DNA of 36,897 bases. It comes from Nonomuraea cypriaca (GTDB lineage: Bacteria; Actinomycetota; Actinomycetes; Streptosporangiales; Streptosporangiaceae). The notes under the pieces were generated by a model that saw only the letters and a list, made by a program, of their open reading frames with translations, had not been told where the DNA came from and ran no database searches. Below, in pieces: positions 15,598-23,521 of the stretch (within the stretch, counting starts at the first letter, position 1; each line of letters starts with the position of its first letter). The position numbers and the translations under genes were made by a program. Where the stretch lies: assembly GCF_015645445.1 (NCBI RefSeq), contig NZ_JADOGI010000099.1, positions 1 through 36,897 on the forward strand, read 5' to 3'.

Positions 15598-16132
15598 GCT
15601 CTTCATCTTGCCGCATGGACGGGACAGCGAAGTCACCCGCCGCCACTCGTAGCGTGCGCAGCTGGTCGAACAGCCGCTGGAGTTCGTCATCGGCGTACAT
15701 CGTCAGGCCGAATTCTGCGGCCATCAGGTCGTCCGTCGCCCGGCGTACGACGTCCCGCCCGGCGTCGGTGATCTCGGCGAGTACGCCGCGCCCGTCGCGC
15801 GGATTCGGGAGCCGGCGGACGAATCCAGACCTCTCCAGCCTGTCCACCGTGTTCGTGACGCTGGTGGGGTGAACCATGAGACGTTCGCCGATCTTCGACA
15901 GCGGCAGCGCTCCCGCCTTGCTGAAGGTCAGCAGGACCAGGGCCTCATATCGGGCGAAGGTCAGGTCATAGGGCTTCAGAAGCGCGTCAAGTTGTGACAA
16001 AAGTATTTGATGCGCCCTCATGATCGAGGTCACGGCCGCCATGGCGGAGGACGGCCCGAAGTGGGCGCGCCAACTCTCCGCCGCGCGGTCGATCGGGTCG
16101 AACGGCAGGTTGAGCGCCTTCTGCTGAGACAC
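15581..16132 (-). CDS. MarR-family regulator
   Basis: A 183-residue regulator with a central winged helix: LTFARYEALVLLTFS, then LPLSKIGERLMVHPTSVTNTVDRLERSGFVRR, and the wing NPRDGRGVLAEIT. The N- and C-terminal helices would form the dimer. The start is GTG (MSQQKALNLPF). No Shine-Dalgarno sequence is visible. Instead a perfect GCGCTAC-G-GTAGCGC palindrome stands directly upstream and includes a TACCGT hexamer, so a leaderless, self-repressed transcript is possible. Its end overlaps the following thioredoxin-TPR gene, so it probably controls the whole leftward operon. The ligand is unknown. Confidence 0.88.
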   Translation of the reverse strand: MSQQKALNLPFDPIDRAAESWRAHFGPSSAMAAVTSIMRAHQILLSQLDALLKPYDLTFARYEALVLLTFSKAGALPLSKIGERLMVHPTSVTNTVDRLERSGFVRRLPNPRDGRGVLAEITDAGRDVVRRATDDLMAAEFGLTMYADDELQRLFDQLRTLRVAAGDFAVPSMRQDEEHGGLL

Positions 16133-16133
16133 A

Positions 16134-16148
16134 GCGCTACGGTAGCGC
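16134..16148. promoter_or_regulatory. Candidate MarR operator
   Basis: Perfect 7-1-7 palindrome (GCGCTAC, G, GTAGCGC) one base upstream of the marR GTG. A palindrome adjoining the start of a MarR gene is the usual place for autorepression. Binding is inferred. Confidence 0.55.
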
Positions 16149-16359
16149 GCCGGTCGTCCCGCTTCGTCTGGTCACCCTCGGCGACAGGCTTCCCCGCTCG
16201 ACCAAGAATACGGACATCAATCATCACGCTCAGTTATGGTTCTCCTACGAATGGTGACGCGGAAGCCAAGTCCATGAGCCTGTGGGGACCGGCCGGACTG
16301 AACGTTTCGCCTTGCCGAGGGGCACGGGGGGTGCTTGATGAACTTCAACGGGAAAAAGG

Positions 16360-17961
16360 GTGCGTGAGCACGCGGGCGTTTCACGAGAGGAGCTGAAGCA
16401 GAGCGCGGCCGTCACGGTTGCCGTGCTGCTGGCTGTCGGCCTGGTCGCGGCGTGGAACGTCCTGATACCTGGCGTGGACGCGTGGGAGAACATCGTGGCC
16501 GCGGTCATCGGCTCGCTACGGCTGACCGGGCCCGTGGCGGCGGCGTTCGCCGCGTGGGTGGCGCTGCGCAAGCGCAAGGCGCTGCGCGGCCGTTCGCTCA
16601 CGACGTGGCGGGCGCTCAAGGCGCCTTTGGCGATCATGGTGGTCGTGCTGGGGTCGTTCGGGGCCACGGTGCTGGTGCTGGCGGTCAAGACGGTGCTCAC
16701 CGACCAGGCGGGCCGGCTGAGCCTGTCGGGGCTCGGCATGGGCATGGCGGGCCTGGCGCTCTATTCGGTGATCGGGTGGCTGGCCGGTTGGGTGCTGCCG
16801 AGGGCCTTCACGCCGCCGCTGGCCGGGCTGGGCTGCTATGGGGCGTTCTCGTGGCTGGCCGACGACCGCGGGTGGGCCGACAAGCTGGCGCCGGGCACCG
16901 GGGAGCCGTACGACCTGTTCCAGGGGCTGAGCGGGGCGCCGTTCTTCGACCAGACGATCTGGCTGCTCGGCGTCACGACGGCGCTGCTGCTCGGCTGGGC
17001 GGCGCTGGTGACCAGGCAGGCGCTCGTTCTGGCGTGCGCGCTGCTGGCGGTGCTGGCCGCGGGGATGGGCGTGTCGCGGGTGCTGGCCCAGCCGAAGCCG
17101 GCCGCGGCGAAGGAGACCGACTACAGCTGCCATGACTGGCCGATCACGGTGTGCGTGCATCCGGGCATGCGGGCGGGGCTGACCGAGCTTGGGGCGGCGT
17201 TCACGCAGATCGCCTCGCGGCTGGCGGGCACGCCCGCGGCGTTCACGCACGTGGAGCAGCGGCCGCTGGAGGAGGAGCTGAAGCCGGCCAACGGGCTGGC
17301 GCCGATCCACGTGCCCGATCTGTCCGCGGGATTCGCGGAGGAGTCGGCGTACGAGTACATCGAGTCGCTGGCCGCGCGGTGCCACGGCACGGTCGCGGAC
17401 GGATACCGGGACATCGTGATGGCCTGGCTGCGCGGCGAGCCGCTGCCCGGGGGGCCGCTGCCCGAGCACCAGTACGCCGCGTCGTGGTTCTCCTCGCTGA
17501 GCGAGCACCAGCGCAGGGAGTGGCTGCGGATGTTCTTCAGCGACTTCCAGAGCTGCCGGCTGTCGAGCACCCACTTCGGCGGCGGGCCCGCCCGGGCGGA
17601 GACGCCGCCGTCCGCGCCTCAGGCCCCGGTGCCGACCCCCACGTCGAGCCCGCGGTCCAGCCCGCAGTCCAGCAACGTCTATCCGGTGTATCCCGATCGG
17701 AGCGGCACGCCCACGTCCACCTCGACGCCGGACACGCGCGGGCCCGCGCCCACGGCCGGGCGGTCGCAGGACGCGACGGAGGGCGGCTGGGTGCCGGGCA
17801 TGTCGGCGGCCGGCTGGCACGGGGAGCCGCCGCTGCTCGTCTCGGGATCGGAGCCGTCAGGTACGGAGACCCCCGGAGCCACCCCCGGACCGGCCGCGCC
17901 TGGAGCCGAGACGCCGGAAACGGTTCCGGAATCGGAGATGTCACCAAAGGGCTGGCACTGA
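16360..17961 (+). CDS. Multi-spanning membrane protein with extracytoplasmic domain and P/S/T tail
   Basis: A 533-residue protein of unknown function. About six hydrophobic segments fall in residues 15-245, with a basic cytoplasmic loop (ALRKRKALRGR) near residue 70. A soluble domain at about 250-400 has Cys in YSCHDWPITVCVHPGMR and later RCHG and QSCRLS, probably outside the membrane with disulfides. The last 130 residues are Pro/Ser/Thr/Gly-rich and disordered, ending MSPKGWH; GGWVPGMSAAGWH is a related motif earlier in the tail. The layout resembles membrane partners of actinobacterial ABC exporters, but no ATPase gene is nearby, so this is a weak guess. GTG is the only in-frame start after an upstream stop at 16339. 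The DUF4230 gene follows after 28 nt, probably in the same operon. Confidence 0.72.
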   Translation: MREHAGVSREELKQSAAVTVAVLLAVGLVAAWNVLIPGVDAWENIVAAVIGSLRLTGPVAAAFAAWVALRKRKALRGRSLTTWRALKAPLAIMVVVLGSFGATVLVLAVKTVLTDQAGRLSLSGLGMGMAGLALYSVIGWLAGWVLPRAFTPPLAGLGCYGAFSWLADDRGWADKLAPGTGEPYDLFQGLSGAPFFDQTIWLLGVTTALLLGWAALVTRQALVLACALLAVLAAGMGVSRVLAQPKPAAAKETDYSCHDWPITVCVHPGMRAGLTELGAAFTQIASRLAGTPAAFTHVEQRPLEEELKPANGLAPIHVPDLSAGFAEESAYEYIESLAARCHGTVADGYRDIVMAWLRGEPLPGGPLPEHQYAASWFSSLSEHQRREWLRMFFSDFQSCRLSSTHFGGGPARAETPPSAPQAPVPTPTSSPRSSPQSSNVYPVYPDRSGTPTSTSTPDTRGPAPTAGRSQDATEGGWVPGMSAAGWHGEPPLLVSGSEPSGTETPGATPGPAAPGAETPETVPESEMSPKGWH

Positions 17962-17989
17962 TGATCGACGAGCGGGTAGTCATGCTCGC

Positions 17990-18661
17990 ATGACGACTTC
18001 CCGTACGACGCCGCCCGACGTAAGTCCCGGGCGGCGCCGCAGGTGGCGATACGTGGCGGGGTTCCTGGTCCTGGCGGTCCTGCTGGTGGTGGCCGGCCGG
18101 CTGGCCTGGACCTGGCTCAACCCGCTGGGCGAGCAGGTCATCGACCGCAGCCAGCCGGTGCTGCTGCAGTCCATCAAGGACATGAGCAGGTTCGAGGCCG
18201 CGACGGGGAACTTCCAGGTGGTCGTGGACCTGGAGAAGGACGCGAACTTCCTGCCCGACGCGATCAAGGGCACCCGTACGCTGTTCGTCGGCGCGGGCGG
18301 CGTGGACGCCTACGTCGACTTCTCCGCCATGGCGACCGACGCCGTGACGGTCTCGGAGGACCGCACCCAGGCCACCGTGCGCCTGCCGCGCGCCCAGCTG
18401 GAGAAGCCCAACCTGGACAACACCCGCTCGTACGTGTTCGCGCAGCAGCGTGGCCTGTTCGACCGGGTCCAGGACTTCCTCTCGGGTTCGCCAGGCGACC
18501 AGCGGGAGCTCTATCTGCTGGCCGAGAAGAAGATCAGTGAGGCGGCCGTGGCGAGCGACCTGCGCACCAGGGCCGACGCCAACACCAAGGCCATGCTCTC
18601 GGGCATGCTCAAGTCGCTCGGATTCTCCAAGGTCACGGTGAAGTTCACCGACGAGCCTTAG
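17990..18661 (+). CDS. DUF4230 family membrane-anchored protein
   Basis: A 223-residue protein. After a Pro/Arg-rich N-terminus, one hydrophobic helix (VAGFLVLAVLLVVAGRLAW, about residues 22-42) anchors it, with the rest outside the cytoplasm. The body contains LLQSIKDMSRFEAATGNFQVVVDLEKD and LFVGAGGVDAYVDFSAM, then RLPRAQLEKPNLDN. These match the DUF4230 family found in many actinomycetes, with no known function. The C-terminal part is helical (EKKISEAAVASDLRTRADANTKAML) and ends with a short beta-type SKVTVKFTDEP. It probably shares a transcript with the preceding membrane protein. Confidence 0.82.
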   Translation: MTTSRTTPPDVSPGRRRRWRYVAGFLVLAVLLVVAGRLAWTWLNPLGEQVIDRSQPVLLQSIKDMSRFEAATGNFQVVVDLEKDANFLPDAIKGTRTLFVGAGGVDAYVDFSAMATDAVTVSEDRTQATVRLPRAQLEKPNLDNTRSYVFAQQRGLFDRVQDFLSGSPGDQRELYLLAEKKISEAAVASDLRTRADANTKAMLSGMLKSLGFSKVTVKFTDEP

Positions 18662-18682
18662 GCCCCTGTGCGGCTTCCTAGG

Positions 18683-18713
18683 TATCTCCCTGCTGTCCAT
18701 ACGCCCGGAGATA
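18683..18713. promoter_or_regulatory. Inverted repeat TATCTCC / GGAGATA
   Basis: Perfect 7-bp inverted repeat with a 17-nt spacer, 21 nt after the DUF4230 stop. A direct repeat CATACGCCCG (18698-18707 and 18717-18726) overlaps it. It could be an operator or end structure before the small gene at 18798. The role is unknown. Confidence 0.35.
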
Positions 18714-18797
18714 AGGCATACGCCCGATGTGCCGCGGAAGGCCTTAGGAGCAACCTCGAAAGTGCGGAGACAAGGACACGAGCACAGGAGCATTCGG

Positions 18798-18950
18798 ATG
18801 AACGCCGAACTCGAATACACCGTGATGCAGCACCACGCCGACGAACTCCGGCGGGCCGCCGCCGAGCGGCGGCGCGTACACGAGGCGCTGAGGAGCGCCC
18901 GGCCCGAGCGCAGGCACCGCTCGGTCTTCGCCAGGTTCCTCGCCTCATGA
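18798..18950 (+). CDS. Small Arg-rich protein (50 residues)
   Basis: A 50-residue, charged, helical protein (MNAELEYTVMQHHADELRR then AAAERRRVHEALRSARPERR), with no signal or membrane helix. A GGAG sequence 7 nt before the ATG supports translation; the same frame is open a little further upstream to 18729 but without a ribosome site. Many actinomycete genomes carry unnamed small proteins of this kind (acidic or His-containing start, Arg-rich helix, short hydrophobic end). A perfect 11-bp hairpin follows the stop. Confidence 0.6.
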   Translation: MNAELEYTVMQHHADELRRAAAERRRVHEALRSARPERRHRSVFARFLAS

Positions 18951-18962
18951 CCGCCCACAAGC

Positions 18963-18994
18963 AGCCCGGCCGCATCCTCCCTCGCGGCCGGGCT
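18963..18994. terminator. Bidirectional terminator hairpin
   Basis: Perfect 11-bp stem (AGCCCGGCCGC with its complement) and a 10-nt loop, between the convergent small gene (stop 18950) and thiolase (stop 19064). There is no T-tract. Confidence 0.65.
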
Positions 18995-19063
18995 GAACCG
19001 CCCCCTTAGCGGGGCGTCGTTCGGGATCGAATCCTGGTCGATCCGCACGGAGCAGGGGCGCCC

Positions 19064-20251
19064 CTAACGCTTGGGGACGGTGAGGAGGAGGGCGTCGCCC
19101 TGTCCGCCGCCGCCGCACAGACCCGCCGCGCCGAGGCCGCCGCCCCGCCGCCTCAGCTCGTACGCCAGCGTCAGCACGATCCGGGCCCCCGACGCCCCGA
19201 TCGGGTGGCCGAGCGCGATGCCGCCGCCGTTGACGTTGACCTTGTCCAGCGAGATCCCGAGCTCCTTGGCCGACTGCAGGACCACGCTGGCGAAGGCCTC
19301 GTTGATTTCGACCAGGTCCAGGTCGTCCGCCGTGACGCCCTGCTTCGACATCGCCTGCTTGATGGCGTTGGCGGGCTGGGACTGCAGGGACGCGTCGGGT
19401 CCCGCGACGTTGCCGTGCCTGCCGATCTCGGCCAGCCAGTCGAGGCCCAGCTCCTCGGCCTTCGACTTCGACATGACGACCACGGCGCAGGCGCCGTCGG
19501 AGATCTGGGAGGACGACGCCGCGGTGATCGTGCCGTCCGCCGCGAAGGCGGGGCGCAGCTTGGCCAGGATCTCGGGCGTCGTGTCACCACGCACGCCCTC
19601 GTCCTCCTTGACCACCACCGGCTCGCCGCGGCGCTGCGGGATCTCCACCGGGACGATCTCGTCCTCGAACACGCCGTTCTTGATGGCGGCGGCGGCGAGT
19701 TGGTGTGAGCGGGCCGACAGGGCGTCCTGCTCCTCGCGGCCGATGCCGAGCCTGGCGTTGTAGCGCTCGGTCGACTCGCCCATCGCGCACTGGTCGAACG
19801 CGCAGAACAGGCCGTCGTGCGCCATCGAGTCGATCACCTCGGACGGACCGTACTTGACGCCCTTGCGCAGGCCGGGCAGCAGGTGGGGGGCGTTGGTCAT
19901 GGACTCCATGCCGCCGGCCACCACGATGTCGAACTCGCCCGCTCTGATGAGCTGGTCGGCCAGCGCGATGGCGTCCATCCCCGACAGGCACACCTTGTTG
20001 ACGGTGAGGGAGGGCACGGTCATCGGGATGCCGGCCTTCACCGCGGCCTGGCGCGAGGGGATCTGACCCGCGCCGGCCTGCAGGACCTGGCCCATGATGA
20101 CGTACTCGACCGCCTGCGGCGCCACGCCGGCGCGCTCCAGCGCCGCCTTGATGGCGATGCCGCCCAGCTCCACGGCGGGCAGCTCGGACAGGCTGCCGAG
20201 CAGCCTGCCGACGGGCGTGCGAGCTCCGGCGACGATGACGGACCTGGACAT
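19064..20251 (-). CDS. Acetyl-CoA C-acetyltransferase (thiolase)
   Basis: A 395-residue biosynthetic-type thiolase that condenses two acetyl-CoA to acetoacetyl-CoA, or the reverse. The acyl-accepting Cys is C88 in NKVCLSGM. The second-half signatures are NVNGGGIALGHPIGASGAR (catalytic His) and CGGGGQGDA (second catalytic Cys) near the C-terminus. The SQISDGACAVVVMS and NEAFASVV segments also fit. The length is typical of AtoB/PhaA enzymes. AGGAGG lies 8 nt before the ATG. It is divergent from methylmalonyl-CoA epimerase, suggesting linked short-chain acyl-CoA metabolism (propionyl-CoA, acetoacetyl-CoA). A role in beta-oxidation, ketone use or polymer precursor supply cannot be separated from sequence. 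Confidence 0.94.
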   Translation of the reverse strand: MSRSVIVAGARTPVGRLLGSLSELPAVELGGIAIKAALERAGVAPQAVEYVIMGQVLQAGAGQIPSRQAAVKAGIPMTVPSLTVNKVCLSGMDAIALADQLIRAGEFDIVVAGGMESMTNAPHLLPGLRKGVKYGPSEVIDSMAHDGLFCAFDQCAMGESTERYNARLGIGREEQDALSARSHQLAAAAIKNGVFEDEIVPVEIPQRRGEPVVVKEDEGVRGDTTPEILAKLRPAFAADGTITAASSSQISDGACAVVVMSKSKAEELGLDWLAEIGRHGNVAGPDASLQSQPANAIKQAMSKQGVTADDLDLVEINEAFASVVLQSAKELGISLDKVNVNGGGIALGHPIGASGARIVLTLAYELRRRGGGLGAAGLCGGGGQGDALLLTVPKR

Positions 20252-20287
20252 GGCAACGGCCTCCTGTTGTCGGCTTCTTTGACACGA

Positions 20288-20299
20288 TACCCATGGGTA
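20288..20299. promoter_or_regulatory. Palindrome in the thiolase/epimerase divergent region
   Basis: Perfect 12-bp palindrome TACCCATGGGTA, 3 nt after a TTGACA hexamer (20279-20284) that could be the -35 for the rightward epimerase gene. It lies in the 79-bp gap between the two divergent starts. It may be an operator serving both genes. Confidence 0.4.
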
Positions 20300-20330
20300 G
20301 GAGGACGTTCGCTATGGAGGTAGAGCACAC

Positions 20331-20753
20331 ATGTTCATGCGCATCGATCACGTCGGAATCGCCTGCCGGGACCTCGAGGAGAAGATCGCGTTCTTCTCGG
20401 AGACGTTCGAGCTGACCGTGGTGACCCGCGAGGTGAACGAGGAGCAAGGCGTGAAGGAGGCCATGCTGCACATCGCCGACGGCGAAGGTGGGGGCTCCTA
20501 CATTCAGCTCCTGGAACCCCTCTCAGAGGACTCACCTGTGGGAAAATTCCTGGCAAAGCGGGGCGAGGGTGTTCACCATGTGGCGTTCGGCGTCCCCGAT
20601 GTCGCCGAGGCCATGGCTAAGATCAACGAGAAGGGTGTGAGGCTGCTGGACGAGCGCCCCAGACATGGGTCGATGGGCTCGGAGATCGCGTTCCTTCATC
20701 CCAAGGATGTGGGAGGAATGTTGACGGAGTTGGTCCAGGCGGCCAAGCGCTGA
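20331..20753 (+). CDS. mce: Methylmalonyl-CoA epimerase
   Basis: A 140-residue member of the vicinal oxygen chelate superfamily. It interconverts (2R)- and (2S)-methylmalonyl-CoA between propionyl-CoA carboxylase and methylmalonyl-CoA mutase. The metal ligands expected from known epimerases are present with matching spacing: H7 (RIDHVGIAC), Q59 (SYIQLLEP), H83 (GVHHVAFGV) and E133 (GMLTELVQ). The length is that of the family. GGAGG lies 10 nt upstream of the ATG; a second ATG two codons later would be too far. No mutase is in the window. Confidence in function is high. Confidence 0.95.
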   Translation: MFMRIDHVGIACRDLEEKIAFFSETFELTVVTREVNEEQGVKEAMLHIADGEGGGSYIQLLEPLSEDSPVGKFLAKRGEGVHHVAFGVPDVAEAMAKINEKGVRLLDERPRHGSMGSEIAFLHPKDVGGMLTELVQAAKR

Positions 20754-20948
20754 CAATTCGGAAAAAACGTCCATATGTAACTAGTCACGCAGAAAGTCGG
20801 ACGGGGCTTCGCAGGTGGCACCAGCGGAGTACGCTTGACCTTCCACCGGACAAGGGGCCTGCCGCGAGGCACAGGCTCCACGTACGGATGCCCCGAACCC
20901 CCCCGTCCGGCCCGTGTAGCCGTCTCGACAACCCAGGATCGAGCCTCC

Positions 20949-22238
20949 ATGCAGTCCGACATCGACGCCCAGCTCAACAATTTCTTCGAGGACGCCCCAG
21001 CACGCGAGTTCGACGTGGTGCTCCGTGGTTATGACCGGCACCAGGTCCACGACCACCTGAAGCAGCTCGACGGAGAGCTACGCCAGTCGCGCGAGCAGGT
21101 CGCCGGCCTGCAGCGCGATCTGTCCGACTCCCAGCGGCAGCTCCAGGAGCAGGAGCGGCCTACTTATTCCGGTCTTGGCGCGCGCATCGAGCAGTTGCTC
21201 AGGCTGGCCGAGGAGCAGGCCACCGAGCTCGTACAGGCCGCCAGGTCCGAGGCCAACGAGATCAAGGCCGCGGCCAAGGTGGAGGCGGCCGACATGCGTG
21301 CCGCCGCCGAGTCGGAGGCCGCGGACAAGCGCGCCCAGGCCACCCGCGAGAGCGACGAGATGCGCACCTCGGCCGAGCGGGAGGCCGAGGAGATCCGCTC
21401 CACCGCCCGCCGCGAGGCCGACGAGCTGACCAACACCACCGAGCGCGAGGCCGCCAAGCTGCGGGCCACCGCCGACCACGAGGTGGCGGAGAAGCGGGCC
21501 GACGCCGAGCGCGAGATCGCCAAGCTGCGCACCACCACCGAGCGCGAGGTCGCCCAGCTGCGGGCCTCGACCAAGCGCGAGCGCGACGAGGTGCTGACCA
21601 CCGCCAAGCGGCAGGCCGACGAGATGCGCGCGCAGGCTCAGCGGGTGCTGGAGGAGTCGGAGGCCAAGCGGGCGCAGGACGAGGCCGAGTTCGAGATCCA
21701 GCTCGCCGCCCGGCGGGAGGAGGCCGAGCGCCAGGAGGCTGAGCGCCACGCCACCGCCCAGGCCGCCACGCACAAGCTGGTCGCCGAGGCCGAGCAGCGC
21801 GCCGCCACGGCCGAGTCGAGGGCCACGAAGGCGACCCAGCAGGCCGACCAGACCCGCCGCGAGGCCGATCTGCACGCCAAGCAGCTCGTCGCCAACGCGC
21901 GCAAGAACGCCGAGACGATCGTGTCGGAGTCCAAGTCGAGCGCGGAGACGATCGTCACCGAGGCCAAGAACGAGGCCGAGCGCACCCGCACGGCGATGCA
22001 GCGCCAGGTCGACGAGCTCACCCGCCAGCGCGACAGCATCACGAGCCACCTGGCGCAGCTGCGCCAGCTGCTCGGCGGCGCCGCGCTGCCGGGCCTGGAG
22101 CCGGAGCCCGCGGTCGCGGCGGCCGCGCCGAAGCCGGCGATAGCCGCGCCCGTGGTCGAGTCACCGGCTCCGGTGACGACGCCCGCGCCGAAGGTGGAGG
22201 CCAAGTCCGAGGACGACTCCGAGTGGTGGCAGGAATAG
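20949..22238 (+). CDS. FilP/Scy/DivIVA-like polar coiled-coil protein
   Basis: A 429-residue cytoskeletal-type protein. The N-terminus carries a DivIVA-like segment (REFDVVLRGYDRHQVHDHL) that in this family directs membrane or pole binding. A short coiled coil and a PTYSGLGARIEQLL junction follow. Then thirteen consecutive 11-residue repeats (about residues 92-234) of the type ADEIRxxAxREA form a hendecad coiled coil, followed by more coiled coil to about residue 365. An Ala/Pro-rich linker and an acidic SEDDSEWWQE end complete it. The ATG at 20949 gives the conserved-looking MQSDIDAQLNNFF start. Streptomyces FilP and Scy, which organise hyphal tips, share this design. A polar growth role is inferred. 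A strong intrinsic terminator follows. Confidence 0.85.
   Translation: MQSDIDAQLNNFFEDAPAREFDVVLRGYDRHQVHDHLKQLDGELRQSREQVAGLQRDLSDSQRQLQEQERPTYSGLGARIEQLLRLAEEQATELVQAARSEANEIKAAAKVEAADMRAAAESEAADKRAQATRESDEMRTSAEREAEEIRSTARREADELTNTTEREAAKLRATADHEVAEKRADAEREIAKLRTTTEREVAQLRASTKRERDEVLTTAKRQADEMRAQAQRVLEESEAKRAQDEAEFEIQLAARREEAERQEAERHATAQAATHKLVAEAEQRAATAESRATKATQQADQTRREADLHAKQLVANARKNAETIVSESKSSAETIVTEAKNEAERTRTAMQRQVDELTRQRDSITSHLAQLRQLLGGAALPGLEPEPAVAAAAPKPAIAAPVVESPAPVTTPAPKVEAKSEDDSEWWQE
21222..21650 (+). repeat. 33-bp periodic region coding 13 hendecads
   Basis: Thirteen in-frame 11-codon units without a phase break, such as DEMRTSAEREA, EEIRSTARREA and AKLRTTTEREV. The periodicity is protein-level and the DNA units are diverged. 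Confidence 0.85.
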
Positions 22239-22301
22239 CCGGCGACCACACACGGGGGCACAGCGACAGCCGGCGGCTACACGGGGGCTGAGTGACGGCT
22301 G

Positions 22302-22345
22302 GAGAGAGCCTGGCGATCTGATGGTCGCTAGGCTCTCTCTTTGTT
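22302..22345 (+). terminator. Intrinsic terminator after the coiled-coil gene
   Basis: A 15-bp stem with one G-T pair (GAGAGAGCCTGGCGA against TCGCTAGGCTCTCTC), an 8-nt loop, then TTTGTT. The best rho-independent terminator in the window, 63 nt past the stop. Confidence 0.9.
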
Positions 22346-22399
22346 GCCGGGCCTGTACGGCCCGTCCTGCTTTGTCGCCGAGCTTTCGGGGAGTCACCC

Positions 22400-23512
22400 T
22401 TGTCCGCAGAAGCCGCGCCCTCCACCAAGGACGAGCCCACAGCGGTTCAGGACGACGAGGCCGCCCAGCCGTACGGGTTGCCGGGTAAGCCGCTGGCGCG
22501 GGGGCCGTTCCTGTTCGGCCTGGTCGGCGGGCTGGGGGTGCTGACCGCGATCGCCCTCGCCCAGATGGTCGTCAACTCGCTGAGCACGATCATCCTGGTC
22601 GTCGTGGCGATGTTCCTCGCCGTCGGGCTCAACCCGGCCGTCGAGGCGTTACAGCGTCGCGGCCTGGCCAGGCGGGGCGCGATCTCGATCGTGTTCGCCG
22701 CGGTCATCGTGGCGTTCACGCTGTTCGGGCTGGCGCTGGTGCCGCCGGTCAGCCAGCAGCTCACCGAGTTCATCGAGGCCGTGCCCGGCTACATCACCGA
22801 GCTGAGCAACCACCCGACCGTACGCAGGATCGACGCGGACTTCCAGATCCTGCCGCAGGTCAAGACGTTCGTGACGAGCACGCTCGGTCCGTCGCTGGCC
22901 ACCGGCATCATGGGCGCCGGGCTCGTGGTGCTGAACGGCGTGTTCACCACGGTGACACTGCTGGCCCTCATGCTCTACTTCCTCGGCTCGCTGCACACGA
23001 TCAAGGACTACCTGCTGAAGCTCGTGCCGGCCTCGCGCAGGACGCGGACCGGCGCGATCACCGAGCAGATCCTCTCCGGCATCGGCGGGTACGTCGCGGG
23101 CAACGTCCTGATCTCGGTCATCGCCGGCGTACTGACCTGGATCTTCCTGTCGATCGCCGACATCAGGTACGCGCTCGCGCTCGCGCTCGTCGTGGCCCTG
23201 ACGGACCTGATCCCGCTGGTGGGCGCCACGATCGGCGCGGTGCTCGTGACGGGCGTGGCACTGTTGCAGTCGGTGCCCGCCGGGATCGCCTGCGCGATCT
23301 TCTTCGTGGTCTACCAGCAGGTCGAGAACTACCTCATCTATCCCCGGGTGATGAAACGCTCGGTGGACGTGACGCCGGCCGTGACGGTGATCGCCGCGTT
23401 GTTCGGCGGCGCGCTGCTCGGCATCGTCGGCGCCCTGCTGGCCATCCCGGTGGCTGCGGCCATCGCGCTGATCATCCGCGAGGTGGTGCTGCCCCGCCAG
23501 GACGGGGCCTGA
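22400..23512 (+). CDS. AI-2E family permease (TerC/TqsA-like)
   Basis: A 370-residue membrane protein of the autoinducer-2 exporter (AI-2E) family. After a 30-residue soluble N-terminus it has about eight helices with the family layout: helices 1-3 (residues about 37-115), a soluble region at about 120-165, then five further helices. Landmarks are FLAVGLNPAVEALQRRG, GIGGYVAGNVLISVIAG and LVGATIGAVLV, and the C-terminal YQQVENYLIYPRVMKRSV. The start is TTG, supported by GGGGAG 6 nt upstream. Family members export AI-2 or act in Na+/H+ antiport; the substrate here is not known. A small GCCCCG/CGGGGC hairpin spans its end. Confidence 0.9.
   Translation: MSAEAAPSTKDEPTAVQDDEAAQPYGLPGKPLARGPFLFGLVGGLGVLTAIALAQMVVNSLSTIILVVVAMFLAVGLNPAVEALQRRGLARRGAISIVFAAVIVAFTLFGLALVPPVSQQLTEFIEAVPGYITELSNHPTVRRIDADFQILPQVKTFVTSTLGPSLATGIMGAGLVVLNGVFTTVTLLALMLYFLGSLHTIKDYLLKLVPASRRTRTGAITEQILSGIGGYVAGNVLISVIAGVLTWIFLSIADIRYALALALVVALTDLIPLVGATIGAVLVTGVALLQSVPAGIACAIFFVVYQQVENYLIYPRVMKRSVDVTPAVTVIAALFGGALLGIVGALLAIPVAAAIALIIREVVLPRQDGA
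23491..23508. terminator. Short hairpin at the AI-2E/hydrolase convergence
   Basis: GCCCCG-N6-CGGGGC within the last codons of the AI-2E gene. Only 9 bp separate the two convergent stops. It may help end both transcripts but is short and lacks a T-tract. Confidence 0.35.
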
Positions 23513-23521
23513 ACGGCGTGG

